64,000 nucleotides of DNA from an uncultured Clostridia bacterium (GTDB lineage Bacteria; Bacillota; Clostridia; TANB77; CAG-508), in contig CAKOVK010000003.1 in NCBI GenBank assembly GCA_934121925.1, forward strand, positions 18,858-82,857, in the 5' to 3' direction. Of this stretch, positions 25,382 to 33,224 are shown piece after piece. The position numbers and the translations under genes were made by a program. Below the pieces are notes generated by a model that was given only the letters and a program-made list of their open reading frames with translations, had not been told where the DNA came from and did not search any database. The number at the start of each line of letters is the position of its first letter. Within the stretch, counting starts at the first letter, position 1.

Positions 25382-25766
25382 CTATTCTCCTCCTAATAAC
25401 TCTGGATTATCGTATATGTTGCCTATTACTTTTAACTTAAAGTTATTTATTTCACATTGATATAACATTAATAATGTATCTTTAGATTTAATAGCAAAGC
25501 AACCATTTATAAATTTGACTTTTCCTCTTTCTAGTATGCAAGGTCTTGTTATTTCAACTATATCTCCCTCATATATTTCTTTTCCGTTTTTATCGTGTAG
25601 TCCAGTGTATTGTCCTATTGTTTCTGTATTAACTTGATAGCACAATGATTTTTCAAAATCTCCTATTTGATATATATCTTCGTTTGTAAAATGTTCCATT
25701 GTCATTAAATCACCATAATGCCATCCTCCGTTTTGATTTTCCTCTAAACTTTATCTCTCTATTCAT
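25382..25766 (-). CDS. YopX-family protein with CGG +1 frameshift
   Basis: 127 aa. Opens MNREIKFRGKSK, the usual YopX start, from an ATG that overlaps the end of the upstream coiled-coil gene. CGG at 25728-25730 (residue 13) would lead to an early stop; a +1 shift gives KGGWHYGDLMTM and the typical body QYTGLHDKNGKEIYEGDIV and VIGNIYDNPELL. YopX proteins are common in phages; their biochemical role is not known. Both halves are clearly of one family, so the split is not a gene fusion artefact. Confidence 0.82.
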
Positions 25767-26283
25767 CTTTATTCACTTCCATTCTTTTAATTAAATTGCA
25801 TACTTTATCTTTACTTATATTTCCTTTTGTATTTTTTATTAGGTCTATTATTGTTGCTTTAAAATTCATTATTGCAGAATCTATGTTATCTTGAATTAAA
25901 TTATCTGTATTTTTTAATTGCTCATCTACTTGTAATTGTTTAATTTTATAAGTATTTACTAAATCATTAAGCTTATATATTTCTTCTTGTTTTTCATTTA
26001 GTTTTGTTTGTAATTCATTTATTTTGTTTTTATTCTCTTCTTCTCTGGTTTTAAATTCTTCTAATGTTACTAATGCTCCATCATATAATAATTTGTATTT
26101 GGATTTTTCTTCTAATTTTAATTGTAATTGTTCATTTTCTTGCTTAATTTCTCTTATTTCTTGATATCCATTTAACAAATATTGTTTTAAATCTGGAACT
26201 TTTATTTGTTGTACATCTGGTAATTTTTCTTCTATAATCATTTCAGCTTTTTGTTTATTTTTAAATAAATTAACTAATTTCAT
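25759..26283 (-). CDS. early coiled-coil protein
   Basis: 174 aa. Residues 45-130 are a long coiled coil (QENEQLQLKLEEK and following). A short helical C-terminus ends at the start of the YopX gene. Overlaps the preceding ASCH gene by 14 bases. Function unknown. Confidence 0.5.
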   Translation of the reverse strand: MKLVNLFKNKQKAEMIIEEKLPDVQQIKVPDLKQYLLNGYQEIREIKQENEQLQLKLEEKSKYKLLYDGALVTLEEFKTREEENKNKINELQTKLNEKQEEIYKLNDLVNTYKIKQLQVDEQLKNTDNLIQDNIDSAIMNFKATIIDLIKNTKGNISKDKVCNLIKRMEVNKDE

Positions 26284-26575
26284 CTTCTCCTCCTACTATC
26301 TTTAATATTTCTAATACATAATATTCTTTACCTTTCTCAGCTCCCCATTCTTCTTTGCCTTGTCCTACTCTTAATTTACATCTGCACTTTATTTTTGGAG
26401 ACATTTTAGAGTAACCATTTCTAAATATTATCTCTGCTGTTTTATCTTTGTAATTTAATCCAAATATCTTTTTAAATCTAGTATGGTAGTATTTTTTAAA
26501 TTCTCTATACTCTTCTTTCTTCTCTCCGCTTGCAATCATGTCAAACCATTTCTTTTTAATTGGTAATATTAACAT
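26270..26575 (-). CDS. ASCH-domain protein
   Basis: 101 aa. The start LPIKKKWFDMIASGEKKEEYRE and YYHTRFKKIFG follow the ASCH pattern, a PUA-like RNA-binding fold. Phage ASCH proteins may act on RNA or modified bases; no function is proven. Sits in the early operon. Confidence 0.65.
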   Translation of the reverse strand: MLILPIKKKWFDMIASGEKKEEYREFKKYYHTRFKKIFGLNYKDKTAEIIFRNGYSKMSPKIKCRCKLRVGQGKEEWGAEKGKEYYVLEILKIVGGEDEIS

Positions 26576-27005
26576 TTGTTTCTCCTTTCAGCATTAATTG
26601 ATTATTCTTAAATGCTTGATATAATGTTTGCCCGTTATTGTTTACCATATATGATAAAAATATTTCTTCCATCTCCACCATTTCAGCTTCTAGTATTGCC
26701 ATTTGTGCGTCTATCCAATCTTTTATTATTCTCCATGCTACTTTATTTGCTTGTTCAAAGGTATCTTTAATTTGATTATTATTTTTTCTTTGATTTTTTA
26801 AAACTTGTAATACTCTGTCTGTATTTGAAGGTAACCTAATACCCAATTCTCCCCTAGGAGTCATAATTTTAAAACATAACCCTATTACATTTCCATTGTT
26901 ATATTCTGTCATAATCGCTGTAGCTCCATGTTTACTTAACAATCCTTGTATTTCTCCTATTGTTTTATTTACATTTATTGTTGTTGTATAATTTTTTATT
27001 GCCAT
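26556..27005 (-). CDS. conserved early phage protein
   Basis: 149 aa. IMTEYNNGNVIGLCFKI and RGELGIRLPSN, then helical segments with KVAWRIIKDWIDAQMAI. Proteins of this pattern are widespread in Clostridia phages. No catalytic residue identified. Confidence 0.55.
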   Translation of the reverse strand: MAIKNYTTTINVNKTIGEIQGLLSKHGATAIMTEYNNGNVIGLCFKIMTPRGELGIRLPSNTDRVLQVLKNQRKNNNQIKDTFEQANKVAWRIIKDWIDAQMAILEAEMVEMEEIFLSYMVNNNGQTLYQAFKNNQLMLKGETNVNITN

Positions 27006-27034
27006 AATCTTTTCCTTTCTAGGCTAGACTTAAT

Positions 27035-27409
27035 CTAGCCTTTATTATTTCTTTCTCTTGTATATGGTTCATTATCTAAATCTCTACCTTTTACGTATTC
27101 AAATTCATCTCCTATATTTATATTGTTATATACATCTTTCGAAACATAATAATAATTAGTTTCCCATTTATTATTTATAAATTTCTTTATATAAACTATA
27201 TATCTATCAGGATATGTATAAAGATAAGGTATCATTGTTACACTTGTTGTTTTTCCATTGTATCTTGTAATTGGTATCATTCTAACTTCTTTATGTGACT
27301 CTTTAAATTCTTTATTATAAACTTCTCCTGAAGTTAATTTATTTCCACATCCACATAGTACTATTAATACTATTATTAAAATTACTACTAAACTAACTAT
27401 TTTTTTCAT
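27035..27409 (-). CDS. prophage lipoprotein
   Basis: 124 aa. Signal peptide with lipobox VLCGCG (Cys at about 21), so it should be lipid-anchored outside the cell. The body is beta-rich with YYYVSKDVYNNINIGDEFE. Small phage lipoproteins in this position may change the lysogen surface, for example superinfection exclusion; this is inference. Confidence 0.65.
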   Translation of the reverse strand: MKKIVSLVVILIIVLIVLCGCGNKLTSGEVYNKEFKESHKEVRMIPITRYNGKTTSVTMIPYLYTYPDRYIVYIKKFINNKWETNYYYVSKDVYNNINIGDEFEYVKGRDLDNEPYTRERNNKG

Positions 27410-27428
27410 TTTACTTTCTCCTTTCTAC

Positions 27429-27578
27429 TCAATTCTTATTTTCATACGTTTTTGTTGCATAATATGATATTGTATTTACTTTCACACCTATGCATTTTGC
27501 TATCTCTTTTTTAGTGCCTTCGGTTATGAACTTATCTCCCTTGTATAGTGCATAAATACCTTCGTTTTTTCTTTTCAT
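27429..27578 (-). CDS. 49-aa helix-turn-helix-like protein
   Basis: MKRKNEGIYALYKGDKFITEG then TKKEIAKCIGVKVNTISYYAT, a clear helix-turn-helix segment. Same kind of mini-protein is common in Firmicute phages. ATG overlaps the end of the HNH gene (4 bases). Probably DNA-binding. Confidence 0.65.
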   Translation of the reverse strand: MKRKNEGIYALYKGDKFITEGTKKEIAKCIGVKVNTISYYATKTYENKN

Positions 27579-28067
27579 CTTTCCTCTCCCTTGAACTTAT
27601 TCAACACTCTTTGATTTCTTTTCCTCTTATACTCCTCGAACGCTTTTTGTTCTTCTAGTGTTGTTTCATAGGCGGGTATTTCTATTACTTTCTCTGTTTT
27701 TGATTCTATTAATTCTACTTGTTTAACTCCTTTAGCTGTTAGTTCTGCTACTGCTATTTTGAATCCATAATCTAGCTGTCTTTTATGTTCTTGAAACATA
27801 TCATTCATTTGTCTTTGTTTTTCTTTACTTTGTCTATTAAACCATTCGTGATTTTCTGCTGATAATAATGCTCCATTTTCAACTGTTGCTTTTCCGTCCT
27901 TTTGATTTCTCATGTATATGATGATAAGTTAGTTGTTTCATTCTGTGATATTGTGCTTTACCAGTATATTTTCTTTCTGTATCAGTTCTTAAATGTAGTT
28001 TTTCTATAAAGCACTCTTTGCCATATAATCTTATCAATGCTTCTTTTGCTTTTTTATTACTACTCAT
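27575..28067 (-). CDS. HNH endonuclease-like protein with CGG +1 frameshift
   Basis: 163 aa. First frame: LIRLYGKECFIEKL, then MKQLTYHHIHEKSKG, an HNH core. CGG at 27894-27896 (residue 58) would end the protein after a few codons. A +1 shift joins EKSKGGKATVENGALLS and the final HNH helix with NHEWFNRQ, giving the standard motif of this family. Start chosen at 28067 because of AGGAGAAGG. The tail (about residues 100-163) is helical and charged. Confidence 0.82.
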
Positions 28068-28419
28068 AGCCTTCTCCTCTTTCTTCAAGTTTCATGCTTG
28101 AATAATATTCTCCGTAAAGTTGAATCCAGTCATCTAGTTTCATTGTAACTAGCCAGTTTTTTTTATTTTTTCTATGAAATACAGTTGGGAACTTATTGTC
28201 TTTCGTATCTCTTACTGCTTGTTCAATTGATTCATCTATGTTTAACCTTTCAACTCTTTTACACTCAATATGTATATAATCAAGTCCTACTACATCATCA
28301 GCTTGTCCTGTATTTCCACAAAATTGTTGTGTTCTTCTGCAGTTATAACCATATTCTTTTAATTTATTTGCTAGCTCTCTTTCGCCTTTTGCACCTTTTC
28401 TTTTACTGTTAATACTCAT
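28060..28419 (-). CDS. PD-(D/E)XK nuclease, Holliday-junction-resolvase type
   Basis: 119 aa. RKGAKGERELANKLKEYGYNC, then QADDVVGLDYIHIECKRVE with the D and E-x-K catalytic residues. This is the layout of phage resolvase-type nucleases used in replication and packaging. ATGA overlap with the preceding gene indicates coupled translation. Confidence 0.75.
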   Translation of the reverse strand: MSINSKRKGAKGERELANKLKEYGYNCRRTQQFCGNTGQADDVVGLDYIHIECKRVERLNIDESIEQAVRDTKDNKFPTVFHRKNKKNWLVTMKLDDWIQLYGEYYSSMKLEERGEGYE

Positions 28420-28566
28420 ATCTTCATCTGTACTCCTTCTATTATTTTTTTACATATATCTAGCCCTGACTTTTCTCTATATTCACAGTTATCTGCGTTT
28501 ATGTTTTGCTCTGCTAGTCCGACAGCCTAGACAAAGTCCTTTTTGTATTGATTCTTTACAGTCCAT
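28416..28566 (-). CDS. 49-aa Cys-containing protein with CGG +1 frameshift
   Basis: Starts MDCKESIQKGLCLGC, then CGG at 28519-28521 (residue 16). With the +1 shift it continues GLAEQNINADNCEYREKSG and ends in TGA inside the ATG of the nuclease gene (ATGA), the normal coupling seen elsewhere in this operon. Without the shift it would end at residue 26 and leave an unexplained gap. Likely zinc-binding; role unknown. Confidence 0.7.
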
Positions 28567-28569
28567 AGG

Positions 28570-28746
28570 CTAGTCCTCGAATATTTTTTCAAAACAATCT
28601 TGGCATAAGTCTATTTGCCTTTGTTTTCTAAATCCTAAACTAAATCCATTTGCGTTTTTCTCTTTTTTCATAACATCCATTCTTATTTCATTTTCTGCAT
28701 CTATTTCTTTTTGACATTTGTCACATATTATTTTATTTATTTTCAT
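28570..28746 (-). CDS. 58-aa zinc-ribbon-like protein
   Basis: MKINKIICDKCQKEID and IDLCQDCFEKIF give two CxxC pairs (Cys 8/11 and 48/51). Start behind TTAGGAGGTAGTT. The stop lies 3 bases before the next start. Function unknown. Confidence 0.6.
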   Translation of the reverse strand: MKINKIICDKCQKEIDAENEIRMDVMKKEKNANGFSLGFRKQRQIDLCQDCFEKIFED

Positions 28747-28755
28747 AACTACCTC

Positions 28756-29010
28756 CTAATCTATTCTTGTTACATGGTCCATATTTTCTGCTGTCATATC
28801 TACTAAATAATATCTCTTGTACTCTGTCTTTTCTCCAAATCTATTTCTATTGCTTTCCCATTCTGTTTTAAACTCGTAGCCCTCTTTCTTTAGTTGGTCT
28901 ATTCTTGCTCCTAGCTGTGTTATTCCTAAGTCTGCGTATGCTTCCCAGCTAGATATTGACCCAAACTCTCGTATGTAATTTATAATCCTATCTTTTTGTG
29001 TTGTTTTCAT
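28756..29010 (-). CDS. helix-turn-helix protein
   Basis: 84 aa. DRIINYIREFGSISSWEAYADLGI then LGARIDQLKKEGYEF form a winged-helix-like DNA-binding domain. Such proteins accompany phage replication genes. Overlaps the next gene by 4 bases. Confidence 0.65.
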   Translation of the reverse strand: MKTTQKDRIINYIREFGSISSWEAYADLGITQLGARIDQLKKEGYEFKTEWESNRNRFGEKTEYKRYYLVDMTAENMDHVTRID

Positions 29011-29561
29011 ACCTTTACTCCCCTTCTAAAGTTTCCTCTTATGATATTTTTTATATCTTCGCTTATTATTGGGCTATTTTGAAGCATTTTCATACTTCTA
29101 ACTATTTCATCGTTTGTTGGTTTGTTTTCTTGTATATTTAGCCCTGTTTCTGCTATTGTTGGTATATAATATTTGCTTTTATTTTTAGGGTCTGCACATT
29201 TTGTTCCGTCATATCTTTCACACCTTCCACAATCGCATACAGCTGAATATTTATACTTTTTGTTGTTTATCTCTTTTGTGTAAAATATGTAACCTGTTCC
29301 GTTGCATTTTTTACAACTACTTTTTATTTCTCTTTCTTCTTTTTTTGCTGTGTAAGGTATTTGTTTATGTACTTGTAAAATATCTGCTAGTCTAGGCATA
29401 AATTTGTTTGTTTTGTAGATGTCTGATAATACATAATTAAATCTTTCTACACTCATAAACTTTAGATTTTCATACCAAATATCTCTTTCAACTTCGTTTA
29501 ATGTTTGTCCGTAAAAATTTTCTATTTGGTCTATATAGCACTTAAATTCTTTCCTATCCAT
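29007..29561 (-). CDS. replication accessory protein with zinc finger (helicase-loader-like)
   Basis: 184 aa. Helical N-terminus, then SSCKKCNGTGYIF and CDCGRCERYDG, a DnaJ-like zinc finger (residues about 82-118). Position directly after the initiator gene suggests a helicase loader or loader-like partner, but no ATP-binding motif is present. Confidence 0.55.
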   Translation of the reverse strand: MDRKEFKCYIDQIENFYGQTLNEVERDIWYENLKFMSVERFNYVLSDIYKTNKFMPRLADILQVHKQIPYTAKKEEREIKSSCKKCNGTGYIFYTKEINNKKYKYSAVCDCGRCERYDGTKCADPKNKSKYYIPTIAETGLNIQENKPTNDEIVRSMKMLQNSPIISEDIKNIIRGNFRRGVKV

Positions 29562-30276
29562 CTTTTTTTACCCATTCATCCCAATCCATTTCTTGTTTTT
29601 TAGGCTGATTTCTTTTTACTGCGTCTACTACCCATTTTTTTATACAAAGATAATGAGATTTGGCTTTGTATCCTTTCATTTCAATGTACTCGTCTAAATA
29701 TTTGATAAGTTCCTCCCAGTTTTGGTAATTTTCTTTCAGTGTCTGCAATTCTTCATCTTTCAACAGCACATTTTTATACTCTCCGTATTTATGTTTTCTG
29801 TTGGCTTTTGCAGTATCAGCTGGAGAAGCTTCTTCGGAAGCTGGTAAATTATCTATACTATCCTTACCTAACCTATCCTTACCTAACCTATCCTGTGTCG
29901 ACGGTTCGTCGACGGTTCGTTGACTGATATTATTAATCAATTTATAACTCTTATTTTCATCTAATGTTAACATAGCTTTTTGTTCTTTATATTGTGTTTC
30001 ATTATAAGTATCTTTTCTTATGTAATTATGTATTAACCAATGCTTTATTACGACTATTCCATTTTCAAAAGGAATAACAAATTTCTTCGCAATAAGGACT
30101 TTCAAATCGTCATCCGACGCTCCTGTCATTCTTATTATTTTTTTAGGACTATTTATGAATCCGTCATCATCTGCTCTCATAGATAAATCATAATAAAGCA
30201 ATCTTGCGGATGTAGGCATGTCCAGAAAAGCGTCACTATCTATTATTGTTTTAGCAAACATCCTTCGTTCTGCCAT
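29554..30276 (-). CDS. phage replication initiator (winged-helix N-terminus)
   Basis: 240 aa. N-terminal region RRMFAKTIIDSDAFLDMPTS with YYDLSMRADDDGF is the winged-helix start of phage replisome organisers; C-terminal helical domain ends with DWDEWVKKDG. In the middle the gene carries tandem DNA repeats that translate as DRLGKDRLGKDS, a low-complexity linker. The repeats are typical of an origin placed inside the initiator gene. Confidence 0.78.
   Translation of the reverse strand: MAERRMFAKTIIDSDAFLDMPTSARLLYYDLSMRADDDGFINSPKKIIRMTGASDDDLKVLIAKKFVIPFENGIVVIKHWLIHNYIRKDTYNETQYKEQKAMLTLDENKSYKLINNISQRTVDEPSTQDRLGKDRLGKDSIDNLPASEEASPADTAKANRKHKYGEYKNVLLKDEELQTLKENYQNWEELIKYLDEYIEMKGYKAKSHYLCIKKWVVDAVKRNQPKKQEMDWDEWVKKDG
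29858..29894. repeat. origin iterons, 15-bp unit x 2.5
   Basis: CTATCCTTACCTAAC repeated without gap (29858-29872, 29873-29887, then partial). Unit length 15 keeps the reading frame of the initiator gene. Probable initiator-binding sites of the phage origin. Confidence 0.7.
29897..29924. repeat. second origin repeat, 11-bp unit x 2.5
   Basis: GTCGACGGTTC at 29897-29907 and 29908-29918, then GTTGAC. Directly beside the 15-bp iterons, with a different unit; it could be a second binding site class of the origin. Confidence 0.55.
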
Positions 30277-30299
30277 TTCTTTCTCCTTTCGTAAAAATC

Positions 30300-30325
30300 A
30301 GAGGTTAAGTTTGTGCCTAACCTCT
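30300..30325 (-). terminator. terminator after the HNH gene
   Basis: AGAGGTTA pairs with TAACCTCT; GATTTTTAC follows on the minus strand. The HNH stop codon is inside the stem. Confidence 0.65.
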
Positions 30326-30572
30326 GTTGCTATTTTTAATTTTTATTTCTCCAGTATGTATTTTTGTATGGCATATTCTACATACTTCTATTAAATTTTC
30401 TTTTGTGTCATTTCCTCCAGAGCCTTTTGTTTTTATGTGGTGTTTTTCTGTTCGTCCTTTTTTACCACATATTTCACATATTCCGTTTTTTATCTTGCAA
30501 AAGTTTTTTATTTTTTATTCTTTTTTCTTTAGGTACTGGATTAAATGAATTATTTAGATTTGTTACTATCAT
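30317..30572 (-). CDS. small HNH endonuclease with CGG +1 frameshift
   Basis: 84 aa. Starts at an ATG overlapping the end of the NinB-like gene and gives NSFNPVPKEKRIKNKKLLQD. CGG at 30483-30485 (residue 30) would end it two codons later. The +1 shift gives GICEICGKKGRTEKHHIKTK, then IEVCRICHTKIH: a complete HNH core with two CxxC pairs. The C-terminal half alone has no start codon in a good context. Confidence 0.82.
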
Positions 30573-31011
30573 TTTCTATATACCTCAACTTTTCTATTTC
30601 ACTTGGGGTCAATGTAGGTATTCCTAGTTGCTGTGCTTCTTGTATTACCCCATCCAAAAGTACTCTAAATTCGTTTTTGTCCATTTGAGAACTGCCTTCA
30701 TATACTTTATATATTTTGAAATTTACTCCGCTTATTTTGGCTTCTCGTTCGAAATTATAGTATTTGAAAAACTTTGATACATCTATATCAGCTCTTATTG
30801 TTACTAACATTGATTGAGAATAGTCTTTTATCATTTTTAAATACGTATCATCTTTTGATAATCTCATTTTGTTTGCAATTTCATTAATTAAACTCCACAA
30901 ATACGCATTTTGTGTAAGAGTTCTTTTTTCTTTATGTTCTTTTATCTCAAATAGCTTTTCTCTTTTTTGATTAAACAACCATTTTACTAACGTTTCTGCT
31001 GTCCCTATCAT
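30550..31011 (-). CDS. NinB-like recombination protein
   Basis: 153 aa. RTLTQNAYLWSLINEIANKM and a basic N-terminal segment fit NinB/Orf-like proteins that assist recombination. It follows the SSB-like and YqaJ-like genes. Assigned by motif and gene order, no structural check. Confidence 0.55.
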   Translation of the reverse strand: MIGTAETLVKWLFNQKREKLFEIKEHKEKRTLTQNAYLWSLINEIANKMRLSKDDTYLKMIKDYSQSMLVTIRADIDVSKFFKYYNFEREAKISGVNFKIYKVYEGSSQMDKNEFRVLLDGVIQEAQQLGIPTLTPSEIEKLRYIENDSNKSK

Positions 31012-31020
31012 AATTACCTC

Positions 31021-31320
31021 CTAAAAAGGCAATTGGCTATTATTAATTTCTTCCTGCTCTTCTTTTTCAAATTTCATTACTACTATTTTTGGCATTGCTA
31101 ATCCATCTTTATTTTTGTAAAAACTCATAAAGCTTTCTATTATTGTTATATCTGTTTTGTTTTCTATTGTTGTGCCTTTTGGAAATTGTACTGCAATATA
31201 CATTTTGTCGTATGTTCCATCAATGTTTTTACTACTGATACTTGTACTATAAACTGTTTTCCCGTTAAGCTCTTTTGCAAATATTCTTGTTGTCCCTACT
31301 AATTGTAAATTCTGTTTCAT
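31021..31320 (-). CDS. single-strand DNA-binding-like protein
   Basis: 99 aa, OB-fold-like beta pattern (VGTTRIFAKELNGKTVYSTSIS) and a C-terminal tip NSQLPF similar to the partner-binding tail of SSB. Between the recombination nuclease and the NinB-like gene. Confidence 0.6.
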   Translation of the reverse strand: MKQNLQLVGTTRIFAKELNGKTVYSTSISSKNIDGTYDKMYIAVQFPKGTTIENKTDITIIESFMSFYKNKDGLAMPKIVVMKFEKEEQEEINNSQLPF

Positions 31321-31899
31321 TTAATCCTCTTTTCTTGGAAATGTTCCCTTTTTCAAACATTCCATTAATATTTTTAAATTAGGTAAATACTCGTTGTTTA
31401 TAAAATCTTCATCATATTCTACTTTGTGAAATTTAACTCTATCTAAATCAATTTCATTAAAATAGTTTTTATAATCACTTTCCTGCAATGCGTATGAAAC
31501 TATATATATGTTTCTAGTATTGTACGCATACATTTCTACTTGTGCTTGCCTCCAATATTGTTTTGACACTTTAAATTCTTTGTTTATATTGTGTGTTTTC
31601 ACTTCATAAATGCAATCCCTTGTGTTTCCGTCTAAATTTACTCTTAATCTGTCTATTATTATCTGTTTATCAAATTCTAGCTCTGGAATATTTAGTGCTG
31701 ATAAAATTTTATGTTCATAATTGTTTCCTGCTTTTGTTGCCTCATTGCTAAAACTATTTTTGTTTAATGCTAATTTTTCAAGCCACCAATTTTCAAAAGA
31801 TTTTGTTCCCCAATTTCCAACTACAAAGCTAGTATCACTTGCACCTATAAAGCCACTCCTATCTTGACTTTGTATCAATGTTTGATAAATCCTTTTCAA
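31321..31899 (-). CDS. YqaJ-type recombination exonuclease
   Basis: 192 aa. RSGFIGASDTSFVVGNW, GNNYEHKIL, then NLDGNTRDCIYEVKTH: PD-(D/E)XK nuclease with Glu, Asp and E-x-K residues as in the lambda Exo/YqaJ group. Likely the recombinase partner for the SSB-like protein downstream. Confidence 0.75.
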   Translation of the reverse strand: MKRIYQTLIQSQDRSGFIGASDTSFVVGNWGTKSFENWWLEKLALNKNSFSNEATKAGNNYEHKILSALNIPELEFDKQIIIDRLRVNLDGNTRDCIYEVKTHNINKEFKVSKQYWRQAQVEMYAYNTRNIYIVSYALQESDYKNYFNEIDLDRVKFHKVEYDEDFINNEYLPNLKILMECLKKGTFPRKED

Positions 31900-32071
31900 A
31901 ATTGCTTAAAGTATCAAAATAACTAAATATTGCTTTTACCTCATCTTCAGTTTTGTGTAATTTTTCTGCAATTTCTATAATTTGTTCAATTTCTTGTAGT
32001 TTTCTAAAATGACATACTGCCCTTTGTTCTGCATTATTTGCTTTTTCTTTTAAAGCTCTTTTTGTTTCCAT
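31859..32071 (-). CDS. early helical protein
   Basis: 70 aa from the ATG at 32071 (9 bases after AAAGGAG; a nearer ATG touches the ribosome binding site). Helical with KLQEIEQIIEIAEKLHKTEDEV. End overlaps the YqaJ-like gene by 41 bases. Function unknown. Confidence 0.5.
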   Translation of the reverse strand: METKRALKEKANNAEQRAVCHFRKLQEIEQIIEIAEKLHKTEDEVKAIFSYFDTLSNFEKDLSNIDTKSR

Positions 32072-32089
32072 ATTTCTCATCTCCTTTCT

Positions 32090-32206
32090 TTACTTTAATA
32101 AATAAGCTATAAACATCGCATCATATATAAGTGCTATTCCTGCTATAAGTTCTAACTTTAATATGTTTACTGCAAATTTTGCTTTGTTCCATTTATACTT
32201 TTTCAT
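32090..32206 (-). CDS. 38-aa membrane peptide
   Basis: MKKYKWNKAKFAVNILKLE then a hydrophobic helix (LIAGIALIYDAMFIAYLL). Ribosome binding site is weak (AAGTGAATACAA). A single-helix membrane protein in the early operon; role unknown. Confidence 0.45.
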   Translation of the reverse strand: MKKYKWNKAKFAVNILKLELIAGIALIYDAMFIAYLLK

Positions 32207-32226
32207 TTGTATTCACTTCCTTTTCT

Positions 32227-32424
32227 TTAATTAAACCTTTTCTCCATAAACTCATCAGTTTTACTCATATCTACTCTTATAGTTTTTTCTGCTACATATT
32301 TTTTAGGAAACCCTTCCATTGCTACTATCTTGTATGCTAAAGCTTTACTTAAATCGTAGTAATCTTGAAAATATTTAACTGGTTTCCATATTGCTCTTTT
32401 TGTTGAACATATATTAGTTGCCAT
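32227..32424 (-). CDS. excisionase-like small DNA-binding protein
   Basis: 65 aa from the ATG at 32424 (AGGAGGTAAAA just before). KYFQDYYDLSKALAYKIVA and GFPKKYV form a winged helix as in phage excisionases and MerR-like helix-turn-helix proteins. Second gene of the early operon. Confidence 0.55.
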   Translation of the reverse strand: MATNICSTKRAIWKPVKYFQDYYDLSKALAYKIVAMEGFPKKYVAEKTIRVDMSKTDEFMEKRFN

Positions 32425-32440
32425 TTTTACCTCCTTCATT

Positions 32441-32668
32441 TTAATTTACTTCTTTCGCTATCGTTTCACAATTAGTGAAAGTAAAAGGTATAAAAATATC
32501 AAGTATTTCACATTCTAAAACTTTTGCTATTGCTTCTGCTTTATTTTTAGGAATTTTTCTTTGATTATTTTCATACATATTATAGCATCCAGTTGAAACA
32601 TCTATACTATCTGCCATAAATTGTTGAGTATAACCTTTTTCTAATCTTTTTTTTTCCATTTCTGTCAT
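32441..32668 (-). CDS. Cro-like HTH repressor
   Basis: 75 aa, XRE-type helix-turn-helix: KRLEKGYTQQFMADSIDVS and CYNMYENNQRKIP. First gene of the early operon, divergent from the CI-like gene, so likely Cro. Good AAGGAGGCG ribosome binding site. Confidence 0.75.
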   Translation of the reverse strand: MTEMEKKRLEKGYTQQFMADSIDVSTGCYNMYENNQRKIPKNKAEAIAKVLECEILDIFIPFTFTNCETIAKEVN

Positions 32669-32712
32669 TAAATTTCGCCTCCTTGTTTTTACTACTTGTG
32701 AAATCTGTGACT

Positions 32713-32741
32713 ATATTATAACAAGTAGTGAAATTTGTCAA
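32713..32741 (-). promoter_or_regulatory. early (leftward) promoter
   Basis: Minus strand TTGACA at 32736-32741 with TAATAT at 17 bases (or TATAAT at 15). Around it, GTGAAAT and TTTCAC half-sites recur, fitting operators for the CI/Cro pair. Confidence 0.65.
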
Positions 32742-32768
32742 CACTTTTTTAACATTTTGTGAAATTAT

Positions 32769-32797
32769 TTTACAATAAGTGAAAAAAATGTTATAAT
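32769..32797 (+). promoter_or_regulatory. repressor (rightward) promoter
   Basis: TTTACA, 17 bases, TATAAT. The spacer holds AAGTGAAA, another copy of the operator half-site, and TTTCACAATCTG follows after -10. Confidence 0.75.
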
Positions 32798-32843
32798 ATC
32801 AATAGGTTTCACAATCTGTAAAACACAAAAAAGGATGAATATT

Positions 32844-33224
32844 ATGGATAATATATTAGGAAAAAGAATTGAATTAGAAAGAACTCGTTTAGGATTAAAT
32901 CAAATGGAACTGGCAAAAAAAATGAATCTCTCTTCTAGTGCTTCTATTTCGCAATATGAAAGTGGTGATAGAGTTCCAAGCGATGATATAAAATTAAAAA
33001 TGTGTGAGCTTTTTAATTGTAGTTTAGATTATCTTATGGGAAAATCAGATACACGCAATCCAGAATTAAATAGCGAAGATATATTAGATTTAGCAAAAGT
33101 AGGATTTACAAAGGAGAATTATAATCCTCCTACTGAAAAACAAAAAGAGCAAATTAGAACTATTATTGAAACTATTTTACAAGATAATAAAAAGGATAAT
33201 AAAAAAGATGATTCAAACAAGTAA
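32844..33224 (+). CDS. CI-like repressor
   Basis: 126 aa from the ATG at 32844 (behind AAAGGATG). XRE helix-turn-helix: RTRLGLNQMELAKKMNL, SASISQYESGDRVPS. No autocleavage (LexA-like) domain; with an ImmA-like protease next door this follows the ICEBs1-type system, where a protease removes the repressor. Confidence 0.85.
   Translation: MDNILGKRIELERTRLGLNQMELAKKMNLSSSASISQYESGDRVPSDDIKLKMCELFNCSLDYLMGKSDTRNPELNSEDILDLAKVGFTKENYNPPTEKQKEQIRTIIETILQDNKKDNKKDDSNK

Noticed and set aside
29858..29924. CRISPR-like array
   Set aside because: Units are short (15 and 11 bp), directly tandem without spacers, and lie inside a coding gene; they are iterons.
32838..33224. CI-like repressor with RecA-dependent self-cleavage
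   Set aside because: No S24 peptidase domain; the protein ends after a short helical tail and has an ImmA partner instead.
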